DNA from: an uncultured Novosphingobium sp.
GTDB taxonomy: Bacteria > Pseudomonadota > Alphaproteobacteria > Sphingomonadales > Sphingomonadaceae
Direction of reading: 5' to 3'
Length of the DNA stretch: 9,319 bases
Assembly: GCA_946886075.1 (NCBI GenBank)
Contig: CAMPHR010000068.1
Location: forward strand, 1 to 9,319
The first letter of the stretch is position 1; each line of letters opens with the position of its first letter. This document shows positions 1 to 7,339 of this stretch, piece after piece. Both the position numbers and the translations under genes were made by a program. The notes below the pieces were generated by a model. The model saw only the letters and a program-made list of their open reading frames with translations, made no database searches and was not told the DNA's origin.

Positions 1-912
1 CCCCCCACGCCAGCAGGCGCCCCCCGCATCCCCATAGTCCAACCCAACATCGGCCAGGACGAAAAATACTCGCCAGCGCTGGAAGAAGCCCACTTCCGCA
101 CCCTAGCCACCCTCTCCGGCACCCCCCGCCCCGCCCCGCGCCTCATCTTTTGGCCTGAAGCCGCCATCCCCGCCTATCTCGACATGGAACCGCAATGGCG
201 CGCGCGCCTCGCCAGCCTGCTCGGCCCCGGCGACCTGCTGATGACCGGCGCGACCAAGGTCTATTTCAAGCAGGTCGAGAAAAACGGCGTCACCACCGAC
301 GCCCTCGCCGGAGCCAACAACAGCCTCTTCGTCGTCTCGCCCCAGGCGCAATTGCTCGGCCGCTATGACAAAGCGCACCTCGTCCCCTATGGCGAATATC
401 TCCCCATGCGCGCGCTACTGCAGCCGATCGGCCTTTCCCGCCTCGTTCCCGGTGACGCCGACTTCTGGCCCGGCCCCGGCCCGCAAAGCCTAACCCTGCC
501 CGCCACACTCGGTCGCCCCAGCCTCAAGATGGGCGTCCAGATCTGCTATGAGATCATCTTTTCCGGCCAGGTGATCGACGCAAAGAACCGCCCCGCCTTC
601 CTCTTCAACCCCTCCAACGACGCCTGGTTCGGCAGCTGGGGGCCCGTCCAGCACCTCGCGCAAGCCCGCCTGCGCGCCATCGAAGAGGGCATCCCGATTA
701 TCCGCTCCACCCCCACCGGAGTCTCCGCCGTCATCGACGCCCGCGGCCACGTCCTGAGCGCGCTCGGCCTCCACCGCGCCGGATATCTCGACGGCGCGCT
801 CCCCCCCGCGCTCCCCCCGACATTGTTCGCCCGCCTTGGCAATTGGGCGCCCATCCTGTTCACGGCGCTGTTAGCCGGACTGGCCATTGCCATCCGTAGA
901 GGCAGGAGCTAA
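1..912 (+). CDS. lnt: Apolipoprotein N-acyltransferase, 5'-truncated by the window edge
   Basis: Lnt transfers an acyl chain from a phospholipid to the N-terminal cysteine of diacylated lipoproteins, the last step of lipoprotein maturation in the inner membrane. The reading frame is open from base 1 and gives 303 residues of the nitrilase-like domain; the upstream membrane domain and start lie outside the window. Visible hallmarks are a VQPNI motif (37-51), WPEAAIP with the catalytic Glu codon at 157-159, YDKAHLVPYGEYLP with the catalytic Lys codon at 370-372 and a second Glu at 394-396, and ICYEIIF with the nucleophilic Cys codon at 544-546. These match the Glu-Lys-Cys triad known for the E. 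coli enzyme. A hydrophobic segment near the C-terminus (about 838-894) fits the final membrane helix. The ATG at 184 is internal and not the start. It lies 59 bp upstream of metK on the same strand, a pairing common in Alphaproteobacteria. Triad and domain order leave little doubt. Confidence 0.96.
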   Translation, partial: PPTPAGAPRIPIVQPNIGQDEKYSPALEEAHFRTLATLSGTPRPAPRLIFWPEAAIPAYLDMEPQWRARLASLLGPGDLLMTGATKVYFKQVEKNGVTTDALAGANNSLFVVSPQAQLLGRYDKAHLVPYGEYLPMRALLQPIGLSRLVPGDADFWPGPGPQSLTLPATLGRPSLKMGVQICYEIIFSGQVIDAKNRPAFLFNPSNDAWFGSWGPVQHLAQARLRAIEEGIPIIRSTPTGVSAVIDARGHVLSALGLHRAGYLDGALPPALPPTLFARLGNWAPILFTALLAGLAIAIRRGRS

Positions 913-918
913 TAGGGC

Positions 919-938
919 ACATAAACTTTTCTTTATGT
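919..938. promoter_or_regulatory. Perfect AT-rich dyad before metK, candidate operator
   Basis: ACATAAA (919-925) and TTTATGT (932-938) are exact inverted repeats around a 6-bp centre, in the lnt-metK gap, 33 bp before the metK start. It is strikingly AT-rich for this genome. Symmetry and size fit a dimeric helix-turn-helix operator. SahR, an ArsR-family regulator of SAM-cycle genes described in Proteobacteria, is the natural candidate, but this is inference. As RNA it would form a weak 7-bp hairpin with no following T tract, so a terminator for lnt is less likely. Confidence 0.45.
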
Positions 939-971
939 CGCTTTTGAAGCCATCCTGCTAACGGGAGTCCC

Positions 972-2177
<1,206 letters not shown>

Positions 2178-2189
2178 GCCAAGCAATCA

Positions 2190-2220
2190 ACTGGGCTCCT
2201 GCCAAGCGCCGGAGCCCAGT
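2190..2220 (+). terminator. Terminator-like hairpin after metK
   Basis: ACTGGGCTCC (2190-2199) pairs perfectly with GGAGCCCAGT (2211-2220) around an 11-nt loop, beginning 12 bp after the metK stop codon. Stem strength and position fit the end of the metK transcript. There is no T tract after it, so intrinsic termination is not assured; it could instead protect the mRNA 3' end or be part of a repeat. Confidence 0.5.
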
Positions 2221-2302
2221 CCAGCCAGCATGACCCTGCACGATGTTCGCATAAGCGCGAGCAAGCTTGCCAACAGCTTGATGCGGCAAACAATGCCTAC
2301 CC

Positions 2303-2329
2303 CCGTTCGGGCTGAGCCTGTAGAAGCCC
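2303..2329. repeat. Sphingomonad-type dispersed intergenic repeat, single copy here
   Basis: The segment contains CCGTTCGGGCTGAGCCTG followed by TAGAAGCCC. It resembles a short repeat (typical core: CGTTCGTGCTGAGC..GTCGAAGC) that is very abundant between genes in sphingomonads and some other Proteobacteria. Read in one frame it gives the familiar VRAEPVEA peptide, which is a repeat by-product and not a protein. Family membership is recalled from knowledge of such genomes, as only one copy is present in this window. The rest of the 2178-2473 spacer holds only the hairpin at 2190-2220 and no convincing gene. Confidence 0.55.
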
Positions 2330-2473
2330 TCCCCTTCTCTTGACCAGTTACAGCGGCACAGGCCCTGTCGCCCCACAAGGCACGATAGCCGGGCGCGCCA
2401 GATCTCCCCACCAAGCGCCCAGCTCCCCCAACCCATTTGACCCGCCCCTAAAAACAGGTCAGTTGCGGCAACC

Positions 2474-3370
2474 ATGACAGCCTCGCCCCGCTCCCGCATC
2501 TACCTGATGCTGCTGCTCGTCATGCTGCTCTGGGCAGGCAATGCGCTGGTCGGGCGCGCCATGCGGGGTGAAATCCCGCCCCTTACCCTCGCCTTCCTCC
2601 GCTGGACCGGAGCTGCCCTCCTGCTGCTGCCCTTTTCCCTGCGCGGCATGATAGCGGAATGGCCCGCCATCCGCCGCCATTGGCCGATGCTCATCCTGCT
2701 CGGCGTCCTGGGCGTCGGCTGTTTCAACGCCCTCCTCTATTCGGGCCTCCGCACCAGCAGCGCCACCAACGCGCTGCTCATCCAGGCGGCGATCCCCGCC
2801 CTCGTCCTGGGAAGCAACTTCCTCTTCTTCCGCACCCGTGCGCTCCCGGTCCAGATCATCGGGGTACTTCTGGCCGCCGCCGGAGCAATCCTCATCATCT
2901 TCCGCGCAGACATTCACGCCCTGGCGACGCTCAGCCTCGGGCGGGGCGACGCGCTGATCCTGCTCGGCGTCATCTGCTGGGCCATCTACACGTCCCTCCT
3001 GCGAAAGCGCCCGCCGCTCAGCGGCACGACCTTCCTTACCTTGAGCTTCCTGATCGGCGTCATCGTCACGGCCCCTCTCGCAGTCGGCGAGTGGCACGAT
3101 CACCCGCTGCGCTGGACGCCCACCGTCATCGCCAGCGTCGCCTATGTCGCCATCTTCCCCTCGATCATCGCCTATTTCCTCTACAATCATGCCGTCGCGC
3201 AGATCGGCGCGGCGCAGGCGGGCCAGTTCATCAGCCTTCAACCCCTGCTCGGCGCCTTCCTCGCCGCACTGCTACTGGGCGAAGCGCTCCACAGCTATCA
3301 TTTCGCCGGCATGGCTCTCATCCTGCTCGGCATCGTCGCCTCCTCACGCGCCAACCGCCCGGCGCAATAG
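2474..3370 (+). CDS. EamA/DMT-superfamily permease
   Basis: This is an inner-membrane transporter of the drug/metabolite transporter superfamily. Relatives export amino acids, metabolites or drugs, but the substrate cannot be read from sequence. The 298-residue product is almost entirely hydrophobic, consistent with about ten helices built from two EamA repeats (roughly residues 10-143 and 159-290). Typical features are the first-helix LLWAGNALVGR stretch (18-28), the FLRW segment (41-44) at the next helix, NALLIQAAIPAL (99-110) in repeat one, and the matching ISLQPLLGAFLAALLLGE (253-270) in repeat two. The ATG is the first good start; no strong ribosome-binding site is visible. It sits between metK and trmB, which are commonly neighbours in Alphaproteobacteria, so it looks like a lineage-specific insertion. 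Only 41 bp separate it from trmB, so the two may be co-transcribed. The family call is secure and the function unknown. Confidence 0.92.
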   Translation: MTASPRSRIYLMLLLVMLLWAGNALVGRAMRGEIPPLTLAFLRWTGAALLLLPFSLRGMIAEWPAIRRHWPMLILLGVLGVGCFNALLYSGLRTSSATNALLIQAAIPALVLGSNFLFFRTRALPVQIIGVLLAAAGAILIIFRADIHALATLSLGRGDALILLGVICWAIYTSLLRKRPPLSGTTFLTLSFLIGVIVTAPLAVGEWHDHPLRWTPTVIASVAYVAIFPSIIAYFLYNHAVAQIGAAQAGQFISLQPLLGAFLAALLLGEALHSYHFAGMALILLGIVASSRANRPAQ

Positions 3371-3411
3371 CCCGCTTGCCCCTAAAGCCCCGCCCGGCTA
3401 AGCGCCCGCCC

Positions 3412-4107
3412 ATGACCGCGCACAAATCCGGCGACCCTACCACGCTCAACCGCCTCTACGGCCGCCAGTCGGGCCACAAGCTCCGCGCGGGTCAGCAGGA
3501 GCTGGTCGATACGCTGCTCCCCGCCGTCTCGGTCCCGGAGGAAGGCGAGATCACCGCCGCCAACCTTTTCGGTTATGACCGCCCGCTGCATTTCGAAATC
3601 GGCTTCGGCGGCGGCGAGCATATGGCCTATCGCGCCGACCTCCTCCCCGACCACGGCTTCGTCGGCGCAGAGCCCTTCCTCAACGGCGTCGTCACTGCGC
3701 TAGGCCATATCCGCGACCAGGCGCTCGGCAATGTCCGCATCCATATGGGTGACGCGCTTCAGGTCCTCGCCCGCATCCCCGATGGAGCCTTGAGCTTCGT
3801 CTACCTCCTCCACCCCGACCCCTGGCCCAAAGCGCGCCACGCCAAGCGCCGCATGATGAACCCCGGCCCGGTCGCAATGATCGCGCGCAAACTGAAGCCC
3901 GGCGGCGAATTCCGCTTCGGCACCGATCACCCCATCTATCTACGCTGGGCGATGATGGTGATGAATGGCCACCCGGACTTCGACTGGCTGGCCAGCGAGC
4001 CAAAGGATTTCCTCACCCGCCCCGGCGGCTGGCCCGAAACCCGCTACGAAGCCAAGGCCCGCCGCCTAGGCCACGAAGTCTGGTACTTCCGCTACCGTCG
4101 CCGGTAG
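3412..4107 (+). CDS. trmB: tRNA (guanine-N7-)-methyltransferase
   Basis: TrmB methylates N7 of G46 in the variable loop of many tRNAs, using SAM in the cytoplasm. The 231-residue product has the Rossmann SAM-binding motif FEIGFGGGEH (61-70), GAEPFLNG (85-92), the signature HPDPWPKARHAKRR (134-147) and TRYEAKARRLG (210-220), all diagnostic of the family; length is normal. The frame is open far upstream, but that extension is antisense-free junk overlapping the EamA gene in another frame. ATG 3412 gives the expected N-terminus leading into RLYGRQSGHKLR (14-25). A TTG at 3376 is a possible alternative start. No clear Shine-Dalgarno sequence precedes the ATG, so translation may depend on the EamA gene 41 bp upstream. 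Its presence near metK, the source of its cofactor, is typical of Alphaproteobacteria. rimP, often next in such genomes, is not found here. Confidence 0.96.
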   Translation: MTAHKSGDPTTLNRLYGRQSGHKLRAGQQELVDTLLPAVSVPEEGEITAANLFGYDRPLHFEIGFGGGEHMAYRADLLPDHGFVGAEPFLNGVVTALGHIRDQALGNVRIHMGDALQVLARIPDGALSFVYLLHPDPWPKARHAKRRMMNPGPVAMIARKLKPGGEFRFGTDHPIYLRWAMMVMNGHPDFDWLASEPKDFLTRPGGWPETRYEAKARRLGHEVWYFRYRRR

Positions 4108-4201
4108 ACAGCGTCAGTTGGCGCGAGGACGAGCGGCCGCTTTCCAGCTTCCCATTCGCCCCAAATCCGATAGGGACGACGATCAAACCGGGAGCTGCGC
4201 C

Positions 4202-4459
4202 ATGACCGATCATCCCACATCCGCGATTCCCTGGGATCAGCCTGCGACCTTGATCGATCTTGAAGGACGCGCGCCGATTATCGGCACCATTCGGGACTGC
4301 GCCCAACATTTCGCGATATTCAAACCTCACGCCCGCGAACAGGCGCGTGTGCTCCTCACCCAACCGATCCACCGGCTAGGCCGCAAAACCCGCACCTGGG
4401 TGCTCGAACCGTTCGAAATCGAGCAACTGGCAGACCGCCTGCGCGCCGAAACCCACTGA
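4202..4459 (+). CDS. Small protein of unknown function, 85 aa
   Basis: I do not recognise this family. ATG 4202 is preceded by GGGAG (4190-4194) with seven-base spacing, the best signal in the area; the frame stays open back to 4118, but that extension has no ribosome-binding site. The product is soluble, without signal peptide or membrane helix. It begins with a short polar stretch, then IDLEGRAPIIGTI (18-30), which looks like a beta strand pair, and a helical, basic middle and C-terminus (HAREQARVLLTQPIHRLG, FEIEQLADRLRAE). About two thirds of its codons end in G or C (27 of 85 end in A or T), a weaker bias than in neighbouring genes, so it may be a more recent or weakly expressed gene. It lies 94 bp after trmB on the same strand. 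A weak resemblance to small DUF982-type alphaproteobacterial proteins was considered but cannot be supported. Confidence 0.7.
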   Translation: MTDHPTSAIPWDQPATLIDLEGRAPIIGTIRDCAQHFAIFKPHAREQARVLLTQPIHRLGRKTRTWVLEPFEIEQLADRLRAETH

Positions 4460-4492
4460 TTGCCAGGCAAAGGCTCGCGCGAAATGCAATCG

Positions 4493-4615
4493 GGGGATGT
4501 CCCTACCCGCCGCACGGAGCCCGGCGAAACGCGGGCGGAGGCGGCGCCGACCTGACGCATGAGGCTTCCGACCCTTGGCGAATGTCATGCACCTTGGCCA
4601 AGAATGCCATCATGC
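4493..4615 (+). ncRNA. Candidate structured 5' leader of nhaA, possible Li+ riboswitch
   Basis: The 292-bp spacer before nhaA holds no convincing gene but several potential helices. CGCCGC (4508-4513) pairs with GCGGCG (4541-4546) and encloses a hairpin GCCCG/CGGGC (4519-4523/4532-4536). GCATGA (4557-4562) pairs with TCATGC (4585-4590). CTTGGC (4574-4579) pairs with GCCAAG (4597-4602), interleaved with the previous helix, so a pseudoknot or alternative fold is possible. An imperfect duplication (4574-4590 and 4593-4615) underlies some of this. nhaA genes in Proteobacteria can be preceded by nhaA-I or nhaA-II RNA motifs, reported as lithium-sensing riboswitches. Assignment to that class is inference from position and structure; I cannot confirm its consensus. 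Confidence 0.35.
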
Positions 4616-4705
4616 CCCGTCCATATCTCAACCGCGCCCACATCGACGATAGCGAACCGCTGGAGCCAGCCCCCCCCCCGATCTCTCCAACGGTCGAACG
4701 CCGCC

Positions 4706-4745
4706 AGCGGGCGGGGTGGCCCTTCCTCCCCATGCCCGCTAGGAA
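4706..4745 (+). promoter_or_regulatory. Hairpin abutting the nhaA ribosome-binding site
   Basis: AGCGGGC plus GGGG (4706-4716) pairs with CCCC and GCCCGCT (4728-4731, 4734-4740), giving 11 pairs with a 2-nt bulge. It ends directly at the AGGAA ribosome-binding site (4741-4745). The loop contains TTCCT (4723-4727), exactly complementary to that site. Either the stem or a loop-site pairing could block ribosome access, as in the expression platform of a translational riboswitch. Confidence 0.45.
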
Positions 4746-4751
4746 CCTCCC

Positions 4752-5948
4752 ATGAGCGTTCCTCCCCTTATCACCCGCCCCCTCTCGATGATGCGCGCCT
4801 TCCTTGCGGCGGAGGCGGCTGGCGGCATCATCCTGATCGGCGCCGCGATTCTGGGCATGCTGGTCGCCAACTCGGCGCACTCGGCCACATATTTTCATGC
4901 GCTCCACATCGATCTCGGGGGTCTCAGCCTCCTCCACTGGATCAACGATGGGCTGATGGCGCTGTTCTTTCTGGTCGTGGGCCTTGAAATCAAGCGCGAG
5001 GTTCTGGACGGACAGCTCGCTCGATGGCCCGACCGCCTGCTGCCCGGTGTCGCGGCGGTTGCTGGCGTCGCCATGCCCGCCCTCCTCTACATCGCCGTCA
5101 ACAGGGGAGACGCGACCGGCATGCGCGGCTGGGCCATCCCCGCCGCAACCGACATCGCCTTCGCGCTCGGCGTACTCGCCCTGCTTGGCCGCCGCGTTCC
5201 GGGGTCGCTCAAGATCTTCCTGACCGCCGTCGCGATTATCGACGACCTCATCGCCGTCCTCATCATCGCCCTCTTCTACAGCGGACAGCTAAGCCTGCTT
5301 CCCCTCGCGCTCGCTGTCGCAGGCATCGCCTGCCTCGCCCTTTGCAATCGCATGAGCGTCAACAGCCTCTGGCCCTATCTGGTGATCGGCGGTTTCGTCT
5401 GGTTCTGCGTCCTCCAATCCGGCATCCACGCCACGCTGGCGGGCGTCGCGGTGGCCATGACCATCCCGCTCCGCCGTACCCCCGCGGCGCCCGATGACCA
5501 GCATTCGCCCCTGTCCCGGCTGGAACATGGCCTCCACCCCTGGGTCGCCTATGCCATCGTCCCGCTGTTCGGCTTCACCAATGCCGGCGTCGCCCTGACC
5601 GGTTTCGCCCTGCCCGACCTGGCTCAGCCCGTTCCGCTCGGCATCGCGCTTGGCCTCTTCGCTGGCAAACAGGTCGGCATATTCGGCGCGATCTGGCTCC
5701 TCTCCCGCCTCGGCTGGGTCAGCCGCCCTGCTCATGCCAGCTGGCGCCAGGTCTATGGCGTGGCGCTGCTTTGCGGCATCGGCTTCACCATGAGCCTCTT
5801 CATCGGCGGCCTCGCCTTTGCCGAGCACCCTCATGAAAGCGACGCCGCCAAGCTCGGCATCCTGCTGGGTTCGCTCGTTTCAGCCACCGCCGGTTACCTC
5901 GTCCTGCGCCTCGCCCCCGGCCCGGTCAGAACGGGAAAAACACGCTGA
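4752..5948 (+). CDS. nhaA: Na+/H+ antiporter NhaA
   Basis: NhaA exchanges internal Na+ or Li+ for external protons across the inner membrane, giving salt and alkaline pH tolerance. The 398-residue product matches the usual length and has about twelve hydrophobic segments. Hallmarks are INDGLMALFFLVVGLEIKRE (64-83), IPAATDIAFALG (129-140) with Asp134, and VAIIDDLIAVLI (160-171) with the paired Asp164-Asp165, equivalent to E. coli Asp133, Asp163 and Asp164. Lys306 in LFAGKQVG (302-309) corresponds to E. coli Lys300. All ion-binding residues are present. ATG 4752 has AGGAA at 4741-4745 as ribosome-binding site. A hairpin directly before that site and a structure-rich leader suggest control at the RNA level. 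The 3' end overlaps the convergent SLC13-type gene by 23 bp, with no terminator visible between them. Identification is secure. Confidence 0.97.
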   Translation: MSVPPLITRPLSMMRAFLAAEAAGGIILIGAAILGMLVANSAHSATYFHALHIDLGGLSLLHWINDGLMALFFLVVGLEIKREVLDGQLARWPDRLLPGVAAVAGVAMPALLYIAVNRGDATGMRGWAIPAATDIAFALGVLALLGRRVPGSLKIFLTAVAIIDDLIAVLIIALFYSGQLSLLPLALAVAGIACLALCNRMSVNSLWPYLVIGGFVWFCVLQSGIHATLAGVAVAMTIPLRRTPAAPDDQHSPLSRLEHGLHPWVAYAIVPLFGFTNAGVALTGFALPDLAQPVPLGIALGLFAGKQVGIFGAIWLLSRLGWVSRPAHASWRQVYGVALLCGIGFTMSLFIGGLAFAEHPHESDAAKLGILLGSLVSATAGYLVLRLAPGPVRTGKTR

Positions 5949-7236
5949 TCGCAGCTACGGCGACAACACAGGTGATGATGTTGAGCGGCAACCCCACCCG
6001 CACGAAATCCATGTAGCGATAGCCGCCCATCTGATAGACGATGACATTGGTCTGATAGCCAAAGGGGGTCGCAAAGGCCGCGCTCGCCGCCATCATCACC
6101 GCGACCAGGAACGGCCGGGGACTGACCGCCAAGCTATCGGCCAGCGCCACCGCGACCGGCGTCACCAGCACCGCGACCGTCGCGTTGGACAAGAGCTCCG
6201 TCAGCACCATCGTCACCAGATACAGCACCACCAGCGCGATCAGCGGGCTCAGCCCATGCACGCTCCCGATCAGCATCCGTGAGGCATCCGCCGCAAGGCC
6301 GCTCTGCTCCATCGCGATGCCGATCACCACCATGCCCGCGATCAGGATCAGGATCTGCGGTCGTAGCCCGCTATAGGCCTCATCCGCGCTGATCACCCGC
6401 AGCAGAATCAGCAGCACGGCCCCGGCAAAGGCGCTCGCCGCGATCGGCGCGACATCGATCGCCGCCAATCCCACCGCCGCCGCAAAGACACCCAGCGCGA
6501 TCGCCGCCTTGGCAGGCTTCAGCGGCCGGGGCTCGGCAAACACCGCCGGGTCGCCGACCTGCGCGCTGTACACATGCATGGCATCGATCGGCGCCGTTTC
6601 CCCTTCGCGCTCCTCCGCCTCATGCCGCCCGCCCAGCAGCCGCTTGCTGAACAGGAACAGGTACAGCCCGCCCGCCAGCGCCATCGGCACGCCGACGGGC
6701 GTGATCTCGAAAATGCCGAAGCGCGGCTGCCCCGTCACGCTCGCCATGTCGTCCACCAGAAGGTTGGTGGACGTACCGATCAACGTGCAGCATCCGGTCA
6801 GGATCGTGATGTAGGACAGCGGCATCAAAAACCGCTTGGGCGACAGGCGCAGCGCATTGGCGACATCGCGCACCACGGGCGCGCCCAGCACGACGATCGG
6901 CGTGGAATTGAGGAAGCAGGACACCCCGCCGATCATCGACAGCAGCAGCCACATGCCCGTCGCGCCCATCCGCTTGCACATCGACACCGCCAGCGCGATC
7001 GCCCGGTCGAGCAGGCCCGACAGCTCCAGCGCATAGGCAATGACGAACAGCGACGCGAGCGCGATGATCGCGGGACTTGCAAAGGCCCCCTGCACATCCA
7101 CGGGCCGGACGACGCCCGTCATCAGCAGCACCGCCGCGCCCGACAGGGCGACGACATCGGCGCGCACCCTGTCCCAGATCAGCGCGGCGACGACGGCGGC
7201 CAGCACCAGCAGCGTCAGAACTTGGTCAATCGTCAT
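5926..7236 (-). CDS. SLC13/CitMHS-type permease (ion transporter superfamily)
   Basis: This is an inner-membrane carrier of the SLC13/DASS and CitMHS group, whose members take up dicarboxylates, citrate or sulfate with Na+ or H+; the substrate here is unknown. The 436-residue product shows the internal duplication of the fold: FLNSTPIVVLGAP (108-120) with GTSTNLLVDDM (154-164) in the first half, and LLSNATVAVLVTP (348-360) with FGYQTNVIVY (392-401) in the second. These paired SNT-like motifs form the substrate and cation sites in the family. Many bacterial relatives are near 590 residues with TrkA-C (RCK) domains in the middle; here there is only a short polar linker (about 200-240). The ATG has a purine-rich AGGGGG sequence just upstream on the minus strand. 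The gene converges with nhaA, overlapping it by 23 bp, and diverges from the gene at 7340. Sulfate or arsenite transport cannot be excluded. Confidence 0.9.
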   Translation of the reverse strand: MTIDQVLTLLVLAAVVAALIWDRVRADVVALSGAAVLLMTGVVRPVDVQGAFASPAIIALASLFVIAYALELSGLLDRAIALAVSMCKRMGATGMWLLLSMIGGVSCFLNSTPIVVLGAPVVRDVANALRLSPKRFLMPLSYITILTGCCTLIGTSTNLLVDDMASVTGQPRFGIFEITPVGVPMALAGGLYLFLFSKRLLGGRHEAEEREGETAPIDAMHVYSAQVGDPAVFAEPRPLKPAKAAIALGVFAAAVGLAAIDVAPIAASAFAGAVLLILLRVISADEAYSGLRPQILILIAGMVVIGIAMEQSGLAADASRMLIGSVHGLSPLIALVVLYLVTMVLTELLSNATVAVLVTPVAVALADSLAVSPRPFLVAVMMAASAAFATPFGYQTNVIVYQMGGYRYMDFVRVGLPLNIITCVVAVAAISVFFPF

Positions 7237-7284
7237 GCGCCCCCTGCCTCGTGCCTGCTGCCGCCCCTGTCAACGCAGCAAGTC

Positions 7285-7327
7285 GCAAAAAGGCCGATTA
7301 TCCTCTGGAGCGACAAGCCTTTTTTGC
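7285..7327. promoter_or_regulatory. Inverted repeat in the divergent intergenic region
   Basis: GCAAAAAGGC (7285-7294) and GCCTTTTTTGC (7317-7327) are inverted repeats, one extra T apart from perfect, around a 22-bp centre. They lie in the 103-bp region between the permease (minus) and the protein at 7340 (plus). An overlapping pair GTCGC/GCGAC (7282-7286/7310-7314) offers an alternative. The position suits an operator or promoter element shared by the two genes. A terminator is unlikely, as no gene ends here. Confidence 0.35.
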
Positions 7328-7339
7328 TATCAATGGCTT

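Noticed and set aside
2459..3241. Long minus-strand frame opposite the EamA gene
   Set aside because: Its Asp/Glu/Arg/Gln-rich translation is the typical antisense shadow of a hydrophobic GC-rich gene.
2659..3411. In-frame upstream extension of trmB giving a 482-residue protein
   Set aside because: The extra part lies inside the EamA gene in another frame, is low-complexity in Pro/Arg/Ala, and TrmB homologues begin near ATG 3412.
4503..4937. Minus-strand open frame across the nhaA leader
   Set aside because: It overlaps the start of nhaA, has no recognisable family and crosses the structured leader; high GC content produces many such frames.
4559..4987. Plus-strand open frame overlapping the nhaA start
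   Set aside because: It shadows nhaA in another frame, and its proline- and serine-rich translation resembles no protein.
5921..5940. CCCG/CGGG hairpin followed by A run in the nhaA and permease overlap
   Set aside because: Only four pairs, and the A run is on the wrong side for a terminator of either gene.
7268..7273. Perfect TTGACA on the minus strand upstream of the permease
   Set aside because: No -10-like sequence lies at the proper distance, where the DNA is GC-rich, so a promoter cannot be supported.
7040..7339. Upstream extension of the unknown protein at 7340
   Set aside because: It runs antisense through the permease gene and lacks coding character; the membrane helix fits a start at 7340.
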